DNA of 23,342 nucleotides. Source: Burkholderiales bacterium UBA4615. GTDB lineage: Bacteria; Pseudomonadota; Gammaproteobacteria; Burkholderiales; Burkholderiaceae_E. A program made the position numbers and the translations under genes. Within the stretch, counting starts at the first letter, position 1. Each line of letters begins with the position of its first letter. Positions 16,205 through 23,342 of the stretch are shown here, piece after piece. The DNA is taken from assembly GCA_002386465.1 (NCBI GenBank), contig DGIT01000050.1, positions 1-23,342 on the forward strand. Direction: 5' to 3'. The notes beneath the pieces were generated by a model. The model had not been told where the DNA came from and did no database searches. It worked only from the letters and a program-made list of their open reading frames with translations.

Positions 16205-16960
16205 ATGTCGAACACGCAGAACGAACCGCTGGGACTGATGCATTTCTGGGAGGCCGGCGATGGCGTGACGCATTCGGTCGCCTGGCTGCTGCTCGCCATG
16301 TCCATCGTGAGTTGGGTCTTCATCCTGTCCAAGACCTGGTCGGCCTGGCGCATGCGACGCAGTGCGCGCGGCGCACTGTCGCGGTTCTGGGCGGCACATT
16401 CGCTCGATGAAGCGGTCGAAGGGCTGACGCGTGACGACCCCGAAGGCGTGTTCGCGCCGCTGGCCGATAAAGCCCGGCTGGCGGTCCGCTCACAGACGGA
16501 CACCACACTCTCAGGCTCGGTCGATCGCAATGAAATCGTGACGCGGGTCCTGCGCCAGGAGATGAACCGCACCTCGGCCCGCCTGGAATCTGGCCTCACG
16601 CTGTTGGCCTCGGTCGGCAGCACCGCCCCATTTATTGGGCTGTTCGGCACCGTCTGGGGCATTTACCACGCCCTGCTGCAAATTGCCTCGTCAGGACAAG
16701 TCATGATCGACAAGGTCGCCGGACCGGTCGGCGAGGCGCTGATCATGACGGCGGCCGGTCTGGCGGTCGCCATCCCTGCAGTGCTCGCTTACAACGCGTT
16801 CACGCGTACCAATCGGGTGGTGATGGCCGAACTCGACGGCTTTGCGCACGATCTGCTCGCTCTGGTCACAACAGGACGGCGTCTTGAATCCGGCGCGTCG
16901 GACGGGCTACGCAGTCCGCTGCGCGAATCGCCCTCCGCACTGCAGCAAGTCGGCCACTGA
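16205..16960 (+). CDS. exbB: ExbB (MotA/TolQ/ExbB proton channel family)
   Basis: ExbB forms the pentameric proton channel scaffold around ExbD in the inner membrane. The 251-residue protein has a first membrane helix at about 22-43, a cytoplasmic loop and the signature SVGSTAPFIGLFGTVWGIYH (136-155) followed by a further hydrophobic stretch (about 175-195). The ATG at 16205-16207 is preferred because AAGGA lies five bases upstream; an ATG at 16199 would overlap the tonB stop and leave no ribosome site. It lies between tonB and exbD on one strand. TolQ is the alternative, but the neighbouring tonB favours ExbB. Confidence 0.94.
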   Translation: MSNTQNEPLGLMHFWEAGDGVTHSVAWLLLAMSIVSWVFILSKTWSAWRMRRSARGALSRFWAAHSLDEAVEGLTRDDPEGVFAPLADKARLAVRSQTDTTLSGSVDRNEIVTRVLRQEMNRTSARLESGLTLLASVGSTAPFIGLFGTVWGIYHALLQIASSGQVMIDKVAGPVGEALIMTAAGLAVAIPAVLAYNAFTRTNRVVMAELDGFAHDLLALVTTGRRLESGASDGLRSPLRESPSALQQVGH

Positions 16961-16972
16961 GCGGAGCGCACC

Positions 16973-17410
16973 ATGGCATTCGGAGGATTCGATTCGCGCA
17001 GCGGCTCACCGCAGCCCATGGCCGACATCAACACGACCCCGCTGGTCGACGTCATGCTGGTGCTGCTGGTAATCTTCATCATCACTGCACCCCTGCTGAC
17101 GCATGCGATCCGGCTCGATCTGCCACAGGCGCAGGCGGCAGCCTCCGCCGAAAAGCCCGACACCATCACGGTATCCATCGATGCCCAGGGGCGGGTCTAC
17201 TGGAACGATGCACCGTTAGCCGATGCATCCGCACTGGAGGCTCGCATGCGCGAGGCGGCCGCACGCACGCCGCAACCCGATCTGCACTTGCGCGCCGATC
17301 AGCAGGTGGTCTATCGCAAGGTGGCCGAGGTCATGGCTGCAGCGCAGCAGTCCGGCCTGTCCAAGATCGGCTTCGTGACCGACCCCCGCCCGGCGCCGAC
17401 TCAACGCTGA
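16973..17410 (+). CDS. exbD: ExbD (biopolymer transport protein)
   Basis: ExbD is a single-pass partner of ExbB with the proton-carrying Asp. The 145-residue protein shows the hallmark INTTPLVDVMLVLLVIFIIT with the conserved Asp at position 26, followed by a periplasmic domain (from about residue 45) ending in the SGLSKIGFVTDP segment. GGAG lies 7 bases before the ATG. It is the last gene of the tonB-exbB-exbD set, 12 bases after exbB. TolR is a relative; the tonB context supports ExbD. Confidence 0.95.
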   Translation: MAFGGFDSRSGSPQPMADINTTPLVDVMLVLLVIFIITAPLLTHAIRLDLPQAQAAASAEKPDTITVSIDAQGRVYWNDAPLADASALEARMREAAARTPQPDLHLRADQQVVYRKVAEVMAAAQQSGLSKIGFVTDPRPAPTQR

Positions 17411-17521
17411 TCCGCACCAGCCCGCCCGGACGCCCGCTTGATCACGCAACCTGGCGAGCGAAAGCAAAGGGCCTGTACCTTCGATACCCCTCCAAGGTGT
17501 GATACGGTCTCGCCACGAGCA

Positions 17522-17532
17522 GACCTCAGGTC
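17522..17532. promoter_or_regulatory. Inverted repeats in front of the acyl-CoA synthetase gene
   Basis: In the 141-base gap after exbD, GACCT-C-AGGTC (17522-17532) is a perfect inverted repeat just upstream of the ribosome site, and a second one, ACCTT-N12-AAGGT, lies a little earlier. They are candidate regulator sites for the downstream unit; no regulator gene is visible here. Confidence 0.25.
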
Positions 17533-17551
17533 GCCGCAGGGGAGACATCAG

Positions 17552-19066
17552 ATGGACGTCCAGCAATACGACTGGATCGCGCACCACGCGTCCTACGCGC
17601 CCGACAGCCTGGCGCAGCAAGATCTGCATTCCGGCAGATCGTTCACCTATTTTCAGATGCATCGGCGCGTCGAGGCGCTTGCAGGGTTTCTGCAGACCGA
17701 TGCGGGCGTCCAACCCGGCGATCGCGTGGCCACCTTGTGCCACAACTCCACCGACAACAACGAGATCATCTTTGCCGCGCCACGCATCGGTGCGATCCAC
17801 CTGCCGCTGAACTGGCGACTGGCCGTCCCCGAGCTGGAATTCATTCTCAACGATGCCGAGCCGCGCGTTCTGTTTTACAGCGAGGAATTCAGCGAACAGG
17901 CCGCCGAACTGAAGCGTCGCTGCAAGATCCCCGTGACGCTCCTCAAGCGCGACGGCGCCGACAGCGACTACGAGCGCGCCATCGCCGCAAACCGCGCCCT
18001 GGGTCAGCGGCATCGGCCACGCCATGACGATGTCTGGGTGCTGATGTACACCTCGGGCACCACGGGCCGCCCCAAGGGGGCGCAGATCACTTACGGGGCG
18101 CAGTTCTTCAATGCGGTCAATGCGACCATGAAGACCGACCTCACCAGCCGCTCCAAAGGCCTGACTTATCTGCCGCAATTCCATGTGGGTGGCATCTGTC
18201 TGTATGCCATGCCCTGCTTTCACCTGGGCGCGCCGCTTGTGATCATGCGTCAGTTCGATCCGCAGCATGCGCTCGATCTGCTGGGCAATCCCGCTAGCGG
18301 CATTACCCATGTGTTCGGTGTACCCACGAACTTTCTGTTCATGAGTCAGTTGCCGGGCTTTGAGGCTGCGCGCTTTGATCATCTGGTGAGCGTGGGGATC
18401 GGCGGTGCGGCCTCGCCCATTTCGCTGCTCAAGCTGTATGCCGACAAGGGCGTGCTGTTTCAGCAGGGCTGGGGCATGACCGAGACTTGCACCATTGGCA
18501 CGCTGCTGAGCAAGACCCGCGCACTCGACAAGATTGGCTCCTCGGGTCAGCAGGTGCTGCATGCCGAACTGAAAATCGTCGATGACCAGGGCCGCGATCT
18601 GCCGCCCAACCAGACGGGCGAGCTGCTGATCAAGGGGCCCACGGTCACGCCCGGTTACTGGCGCCGCCCCGAGGCCAACAAGACCACGCTCGTCGATGGC
18701 TGGCTGCACACAGGCGATGCGGCCTATGTGGACGATGAAGGGTTCTACTACATCGTCGACCGCTGGAAGGACATGTTCATCTCGGGCGGCGAGAACGTCT
18801 ATCCGGCTGAAGTCGAAGACACACTCTACCGCTTGCCGCAGGTGGCTGAAGCCGCCGTCATCGGTATTGCTGACGAGAAATGGGGCGAGGTGGGTCGCGC
18901 GTTCATCGTGCTCAAGGAGGGCGCGATGCTCAACATCGATGATGTGCTCGAGCACTGCGGGCGCAACCTGGCGCGCTTCAAAGTCCCCAAGACCGTACGG
19001 TTCGTGAAGGAACTGCCCCATAACGCCACCGGCAAAGTGACCAAGCATGCGCTGCCGCGTGATTGA
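17552..19066 (+). CDS. Acyl-CoA synthetase (AMP-forming, ANL superfamily)
   Basis: The enzyme should activate a carboxylic acid to an acyl-adenylate and then a CoA thioester. The 504-residue protein has the P-loop YTSGTTGRPKG (166-176), QGWGMTE (305-311), DGWLHTGD (382-389), the hinge region DRWKDMFISGGENVYPAEVE (403-422) and the C-terminal lysine in NATGK (K495). Length fits the medium/long-chain or aromatic acyl-CoA synthetases rather than acetyl-CoA synthetase. GGGGAGA precedes the ATG. It is the first gene of a run of five on this strand that includes a dehydrogenase and a HAAT importer. The acid it uses cannot be told; aromatic, short branched or dicarboxylic acids are all possible. Confidence 0.9.
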   Translation: MDVQQYDWIAHHASYAPDSLAQQDLHSGRSFTYFQMHRRVEALAGFLQTDAGVQPGDRVATLCHNSTDNNEIIFAAPRIGAIHLPLNWRLAVPELEFILNDAEPRVLFYSEEFSEQAAELKRRCKIPVTLLKRDGADSDYERAIAANRALGQRHRPRHDDVWVLMYTSGTTGRPKGAQITYGAQFFNAVNATMKTDLTSRSKGLTYLPQFHVGGICLYAMPCFHLGAPLVIMRQFDPQHALDLLGNPASGITHVFGVPTNFLFMSQLPGFEAARFDHLVSVGIGGAASPISLLKLYADKGVLFQQGWGMTETCTIGTLLSKTRALDKIGSSGQQVLHAELKIVDDQGRDLPPNQTGELLIKGPTVTPGYWRRPEANKTTLVDGWLHTGDAAYVDDEGFYYIVDRWKDMFISGGENVYPAEVEDTLYRLPQVAEAAVIGIADEKWGEVGRAFIVLKEGAMLNIDDVLEHCGRNLARFKVPKTVRFVKELPHNATGKVTKHALPRD

Positions 19067-19111
19067 GGCGCGCTGCATCGTGCCCCTCGGAACCCCTGGA
19101 AGGACACGCTG

Positions 19112-20278
19112 ATGCTGCGCGGCAAATACGACTTCATCCAACAGGAACGCATCATCTATGGCCGGCCGGCCGCTGACGCCATCGCCGAAACCGCCGAGGG
19201 GTTGGGCGCCACGCGCCTGTTCATCGTAGCCAGCAAAACCCTGAACCGGCGCACCGATGCCATCAGTGCCTTGCGTGCCCGCCTGGGCGATCGCGTGGCT
19301 GGGGTCTACGACGAGACCGAAGAGCATTCGCCGCTGGGCTCGGTGCTGCACACGGCCCAGGCGATTCGAGAGGCCCAGGCCGACCTGATCGTGACCGTGG
19401 GCGGTGGCTCACCGATCGACACGGTCAAAGTGGCCCAGATCGTGCTGGCCGAGGACATCCGCAGCGAGGAAGCCCTGCTGGAATACCGGGTGACGACCCG
19501 CGCTGACGGCAGCTGGAACACGCCAGCGGTCAAACCATCGCCGGTGCGTCAGATCATCGTGCCCACCACGCTGTCGGCTGCCGAGTTCAGCAACATCGGC
19601 GGCTGCACCGACCGCAAACGTCAGGTCAAGGACCTGTACGTGGGCAAATTCATCTGTGCCCACACAGTCATCCTTGACCCCGCCTTCACGGTGCACACGC
19701 CGGAGTGGCTGTGGTTGTCCACCGGAATTCGAGCCGTGGACCATGCCGTGGAATCCATCTGTTCGCGCACGCCCAATCCGTTTGTGAGCGCCACCTGCGC
19801 CGAAGGATTACGCATGCTCAAGGACTCCCTGCCGGCTAACCGCGCCGATCCGGCCGATCTGGCCATGCGGCTGCAAAGCCAGCTTGGCGTGTGGCTGTGC
19901 TCTACCGGCATGGGGCGCGTGGAATGGGGCGCAAGCCATGGCATCGGCCATCAGCTGGGCGCCGTGGCTGGCGTGGCGCACGGTCACACCTCGTGCGTGA
20001 TGCTGCCCAATGTCATGCGCTGGAACCGCGAGCAGGTGGCCGAGCCCCTTGAGCGGATTGCGCGTGCATTCGACGCACCCGGTGGCGACGCAGCCGATCT
20101 GGTGGGCGGGCTGATCCGCTCGCTCGGTTTGCCGACGCGTCTGTCCGAGGTCAAGGTGACACGCGATCAGTTCGATCGCATCGCCGCGGCCGCGATGCAA
20201 AGTCCCATGGTGCGCGCCAACCCGCGCCCCATCACCGACCCTGCCCAGGTACGTGAAATCCTGGAGCTGGCCCTGTAA
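19112..20278 (+). CDS. Maleylacetate reductase-like dehydrogenase (iron-containing alcohol dehydrogenase family)
   Basis: The 388-residue NAD(P)-dependent oxidoreductase has GGGSPIDT (97-104) for nucleotide binding and the C-terminal helical half with TGIRAVDHAVE (204-214) and SHGIGHQLGAVAGVAHGH (275-292). By alignment to FucO the metal ligands His are H211, H276 and H290, but the fourth, an Asp, is Arg207. Loss of that Asp is typical of maleylacetate reductases and related members that work without iron, so this protein is placed there rather than with true alcohol dehydrogenases. AAGGA lies about nine bases before the ATG at 19112. It follows the acyl-CoA synthetase by 45 bases and precedes a HAAT importer, suggesting a catabolic pathway. 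No ring-cleavage dioxygenase gene is present in the window. Confidence 0.85.
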   Translation: MLRGKYDFIQQERIIYGRPAADAIAETAEGLGATRLFIVASKTLNRRTDAISALRARLGDRVAGVYDETEEHSPLGSVLHTAQAIREAQADLIVTVGGGSPIDTVKVAQIVLAEDIRSEEALLEYRVTTRADGSWNTPAVKPSPVRQIIVPTTLSAAEFSNIGGCTDRKRQVKDLYVGKFICAHTVILDPAFTVHTPEWLWLSTGIRAVDHAVESICSRTPNPFVSATCAEGLRMLKDSLPANRADPADLAMRLQSQLGVWLCSTGMGRVEWGASHGIGHQLGAVAGVAHGHTSCVMLPNVMRWNREQVAEPLERIARAFDAPGGDAADLVGGLIRSLGLPTRLSEVKVTRDQFDRIAAAAMQSPMVRANPRPITDPAQVREILELAL

Positions 20279-20323
20279 CGCCGCACTCGATGGCGCTTTC
20301 ACACTGCAACATTAGGAGACCTC

Positions 20324-21547
20324 ATGACACTGCGCACTTCCAAGACCTGGTTGGCCGCCGGCCTGGGCCTTGCCCTGGCCACGCTGGCTGCCGGCACGTC
20401 TGCTCAAACCATCAAGATCGGCAATACCGGTGCGCTCACCGGTCCTTACAACGAATTCGGTGAAGGCACACGGCGCGGCATCGAGCTGGCCATCGACCGC
20501 ATCAATGCACGCGGGGGCGTGCTCGGTCGCAAGGTTGAACTGGCGATTTCGCTGGACGACCAGCTGGTGCCTGACCGCGCCGTGCAGAACATTCGCCGCA
20601 TCCTCGATTCCAAGGAAATCGACGTGATCGTGGGGCCTGGTGGCAGTGGCCCCACGCTTGCGGTCATCGACATGGTGACAGTGGATGGACGCGCCTATTG
20701 CAATCCTCAGGCGCAGACCCCATCGATCGTCTATCCGGACGGCACCGACAAACCGGCCCGCAAGAATGTCATCGCCACAGCGATCCAGAACGACGTGGAA
20801 GCCAAGGCACTGGGCGGCTACGTGGCCACGCGCTTCAAGAAGATCGGCATCATGCATGAGAGCACCGGCTACGGTGTGTCGGGTGCACAGTTGCTTGGCG
20901 CTGAAGTCGAGGCGCTCACGAAATCCAAGGCGGTCGCCGTGGAGTCGTACAACCAGCGTGCGCAGGACATGACCGCGCAAATCAGCCGCGTGCAGCGGGC
21001 CGGCGCCGATGTCCTGGTGGTGGTGGGCCTGGGTGCAGACATGGCGGTGATTCGCCGCAACATGCTGCGGGCGGGCTTCGATGTGCCGCTGATCACCAGC
21101 GGCGGTGGCATCTCGCTGCCCTACAAGGAAGGCGCAGGTGAACTGGCCATCGGCACACGCGCCACCATGCTGGCCACCTATGCACCAGGCAAGACGCCCA
21201 CGGGCATGGCCAAGGAACTGGCCGACGCCTATGCCGCCAAGTTCGGCAAGGAAAAGGACCGCTGGTGGGGCGACGATCCGCGCTCGCCGCAGGTCTATTT
21301 CGCGCTGACCGTGGGGGCAGGCTTTGACTGCACCAACATGCTGATGGAAGCAGTGCGCATCGCCGGCAGCACCGACAAGGACAAGGTCGTGGCCGCCATC
21401 AACCAGATCAAGGGGCTGGCACTGGCCAACGGAACGGCCAACTTCTCGCCGATGAACCGGCTGCTCGTGCGTCCCCAGGACCTGGGCATGTTCGAGTACA
21501 TCAAAGGCGAAAAGAACCCGGTCGAACTGGCCATCTCGAAGCAATAA
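20324..21547 (+). CDS. HAAT-type ABC transporter substrate-binding protein
   Basis: The 407-residue protein has a Sec signal peptide with cleavage near TSA|Q (27/28) and a type I periplasmic binding fold (LivJ class, Peripla_BP_6): mature start TIKIGNTGALTGPYNEFGEG, then INARGGVLGRKVEL and VIVGPGGSGPTLAVIDMV. The ligand pocket in the family holds amino acids, amides or aromatic or short organic acids. TAGGAGA lies a few bases before the ATG. It follows the dehydrogenase by 45 bases and precedes two permeases, so it is the receptor of a HAAT importer. Given the catabolic genes upstream an organic or aromatic acid ligand is plausible but unproven. Confidence 0.93.
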   Translation: MTLRTSKTWLAAGLGLALATLAAGTSAQTIKIGNTGALTGPYNEFGEGTRRGIELAIDRINARGGVLGRKVELAISLDDQLVPDRAVQNIRRILDSKEIDVIVGPGGSGPTLAVIDMVTVDGRAYCNPQAQTPSIVYPDGTDKPARKNVIATAIQNDVEAKALGGYVATRFKKIGIMHESTGYGVSGAQLLGAEVEALTKSKAVAVESYNQRAQDMTAQISRVQRAGADVLVVVGLGADMAVIRRNMLRAGFDVPLITSGGGISLPYKEGAGELAIGTRATMLATYAPGKTPTGMAKELADAYAAKFGKEKDRWWGDDPRSPQVYFALTVGAGFDCTNMLMEAVRIAGSTDKDKVVAAINQIKGLALANGTANFSPMNRLLVRPQDLGMFEYIKGEKNPVELAISKQ

Positions 21548-21625
21548 GGCTGTATCGGCCAGACAGCACGGGGCTCGCACTGCATGCCGTCGGTAAGCAC
21601 ACCGCGGCCCCGGGTTGTTGAACAT

Positions 21626-21681
21626 GAGCCGTCACTGGCTCGCAATGGATCAGTACAGGGTGCGCTCGCCCGCGCGAGCGC
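21626..21681 (+). promoter_or_regulatory. Two hairpins between binding-protein and permease genes
   Basis: Within the 170-base gap, GAGCC-gtcact-GGCTC (21626-21641) and GCGCTCG-cccgcg-CGAGCGC (21662-21681) form 5-bp and 7-bp perfect stems. Neither has a T-run. Such structures between a binding-protein gene and permease genes often limit read-through or protect the upstream mRNA, which would give excess binding protein. Confidence 0.5.
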
Positions 21682-21717
21682 TCACCCGATGTACAAGACT
21701 TCACACAGGGATTTCCC

Positions 21718-22602
21718 ATGTCATTTGCCATCAGCCTGATCCTGGGCGGCATCAGTGTTGGGGCGGTCTATGCGCTGATCGCGCTGGGCCTGAACCTGAC
21801 CTTCCTGACCACGCGAACACTCAATTTCGGTCAAGGCTCGCTCATGATGCTGGCCGCCGTGGGTGCAGTGCTCTTTGCCGCACAAGGCATGGGCATGTAT
21901 GCGGGCCTGCTGGCAGGCATTGTGCTGGTGGGCATCGTGGCCGGACTGACCGAGGCCATCGCCATTCGCCCGATCGCCAAATTCGGCGGCAGCATGGGCT
22001 GGGTGGTCACCACGCTGGGCGTGGGCATTTTTCTGCAGGGTTTCGTCTCGAAGTATTTCGGCTCGCAGGCGATGGCCTTTCCATCCTTCCTGTTTTCGCC
22101 GCGCGACTACGTCAGCGTCTTCGGTGTGCGGCTCTCGGCGCAATACCTGGTGATCCTGGCGATCGCGCTGGTGCTGGTGGTCGCCTTTGAACTGTTTCTG
22201 AAGCGCACCGCCTGGGGCCGTGCACTGCAGGCCGTCGCCATGGATCCGGATCTGGCCTCGGTCATGGGGATCCCGGTACGCAAGGTGGTCACCCTGTCCT
22301 ATATCGGCAGCGGGATTCTGGCCGGCATCGCGGGTGTACTGGTGGCGCAGATCACCGGCACGATCGACGCTGCCTTTGGCTTCAATCTGCTGATCTTCGG
22401 CTTCGTGGCAGCGGTGCTGGGCGGCATCGGCAATACCTGGGGCGCCTTGGCAGGCGGCATTTTTCTGGGCGTGATGGAAAAGCTCGTAGGCGGCTACATC
22501 TCGACCGCTGCCGAGCAGGCGATCGCGTTTGCGCTGCTGATGGTCGCTCTCGCTGTGCGCCCTGAAGGCCTGCTTGGCGAAAAGGAGATGGTCAAGGTAT
22601 GA
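21718..22602 (+). CDS. HAAT-type ABC permease (LivH-like)
   Basis: The 294-residue inner-membrane protein has about eight hydrophobic segments and the LivH features: an N-terminal GGISVGAVYALIALGLNLTF and LNFGQGSLMMLAA (residues 38-50), and the C-terminal FVAAVLGGIGNTWGALAGGI segment that contacts the ATPase. It forms a channel with the LivM-like partner, whose start overlaps its stop by 4 bases. The family's ATPases (LivG/LivF) would be expected beyond the window. Confidence 0.94.
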   Translation: MSFAISLILGGISVGAVYALIALGLNLTFLTTRTLNFGQGSLMMLAAVGAVLFAAQGMGMYAGLLAGIVLVGIVAGLTEAIAIRPIAKFGGSMGWVVTTLGVGIFLQGFVSKYFGSQAMAFPSFLFSPRDYVSVFGVRLSAQYLVILAIALVLVVAFELFLKRTAWGRALQAVAMDPDLASVMGIPVRKVVTLSYIGSGILAGIAGVLVAQITGTIDAAFGFNLLIFGFVAAVLGGIGNTWGALAGGIFLGVMEKLVGGYISTAAEQAIAFALLMVALAVRPEGLLGEKEMVKV

Positions 22603-23342
22603 ATGCCCTGCGCAAGACTGTCTCGCGCCTGCTGGCGCATCCGGCCCTGGCCGTCGTCGTACTGCTGGCACTCTGGTTCTGGCCGGCCTCGGCCGACCGC
22701 GGTACGGTCCAGTTGCTGTCCTTTGTGATGCTCAACATCCTGCTCGCCCAGAGCATCAACCTGCTCACCGGGATTGCCGGGCAGATCTCGCTGGGCCATG
22801 CGGGTTTCTTCGCCATCGGGGCCTACGGTTCGGCGCTGCTGGTGAAATCGCTCGGGTTCCCGGTCATCGCAGCCATCGTCGCCGGCACGCTCCTCACCAC
22901 GCTGGTGGGTTGGTTGCTGGCGGTCCCCGCCGGGCGCGTCAAGGAGTTCTACCTGGCGATGATGACGTCGGGCTTCGGGCTGCTGTGCTTCGAGATCGCC
23001 AAGGAATGGAACAACGTCACGGGTGGCGTGATGGGCCTGAGCGGTATCCCGTCCCCCACCCTGAAGTCGCTCAACATTCTGGGCTTCGACGTCGATGGGG
23101 TGAACTACTTCCGGGTGCTGCTGGTGGTCACGGCCCTGGTGCTGTGGCTGCTGCGCAATTTTGTGCAGTCCCATCACGGCCGGGCGTTCTTTGCGATCCA
23201 CACCAGCGAAATCGCTGCGGGCAGCATCGGCATTGCGCAGGGCCGCACCAAGCGTCGCGCCTATGCCATCAGTGCCGCCCTGGCCGGTCTGGCGGGCGCG
23301 TTCTATGCGCATCTGGTCGGGTATCTGGGGCCCGACAGCTTC
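22599..23342 (+). CDS. HAAT-type ABC permease (LivM-like), 3' end outside window
   Basis: The frame starting at ATG 22599 overlaps the LivH-like stop (ATGA) and stays open for all 248 remaining codons. It has an N-terminal hydrophobic helix (about 17-32) and the LivM signature GQISLGHAGFFAIGAYGSAL (about 64-83), and reaches the GPDSF segment at the window end. LivM-like proteins usually run to about 300-350 residues, so about a quarter is missing. It is the second permease of the importer. Confidence 0.92.
   Translation, partial: MNALRKTVSRLLAHPALAVVVLLALWFWPASADRGTVQLLSFVMLNILLAQSINLLTGIAGQISLGHAGFFAIGAYGSALLVKSLGFPVIAAIVAGTLLTTLVGWLLAVPAGRVKEFYLAMMTSGFGLLCFEIAKEWNNVTGGVMGLSGIPSPTLKSLNILGFDVDGVNYFRVLLVVTALVLWLLRNFVQSHHGRAFFAIHTSEIAAGSIGIAQGRTKRRAYAISAALAGLAGAFYAHLVGYLGPDSF

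Noticed and set aside
17216..19351. Minus-strand open frame of about 711 codons opposite the acyl-CoA synthetase
   Set aside because: The plus strand carries a complete ANL enzyme with all motifs; the minus frame has no recognisable motif and crosses exbD as well.
20312..21625. Minus-strand open frame of about 437 codons opposite the HAAT binding protein
   Set aside because: It mirrors a clear binding-protein gene; its His/Arg/Gly-rich content is an antisense artefact of codon bias.
1..23342. CRISPR array, tRNA/rRNA genes, IS elements or prophage
   Set aside because: No regularly spaced repeats, no tRNA-like cloverleaf and no transposase or integrase motifs were seen on either strand.

Overview
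The window is GC-rich, densely coded chromosomal DNA. Gene content and order (hemH, hrcA-nadK-recN, fur/bamE-dapB) point to a betaproteobacterium of the order Burkholderiales, possibly Alcaligenaceae-like; the family level is inference. No gene-free stretch exceeds 300 bases. I see no rRNA, tRNA, CRISPR array, insertion sequence or prophage.

Left part, minus strand (1-7409): read in the direction of transcription this is hrcA (heat-shock repressor), a four-gene carbohydrate-type ABC importer (ATPase, Tat-exported binding protein, two permeases), hemH (ferrochelatase) and an amidase-signature enzyme cut by the window edge. In related genomes hrcA and hemH tend to lie near each other, so the importer looks like a module placed between two housekeeping genes.

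Centre (7567-13939): nadK and recN run on the plus strand from a region shared with hrcA. recN converges, with 3 bases between stop codons, on a minus-strand operon of three genes: a circularly permuted ATP-grasp protein, an alpha-E (DUF403) protein and an Anbu-type proteasome-like protease. This is a compact version of the known but functionally unsolved Anbu cluster, here without its usual transglutaminase partner. It is the most interesting system in the window. fur lies just upstream on the same strand, separated by a likely intrinsic terminator.

Right part, plus strand (14040-23342): bamE and dapB overlap by 4 bases, followed by tonB-exbB-exbD, the energy-transduction complex for TonB-dependent outer-membrane uptake. 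fur diverges from bamE. Then comes a probable catabolic and uptake unit: an acyl-CoA synthetase, a maleylacetate-reductase-like iron-alcohol-dehydrogenase family protein, a branched-chain-amino-acid-type (HAAT) periplasmic binding protein and two permeases (LivH-like, and LivM-like cut by the window end). The order suggests import of an organic acid, activation to a CoA thioester and reduction of an intermediate, but the substrate cannot be read from the sequence.
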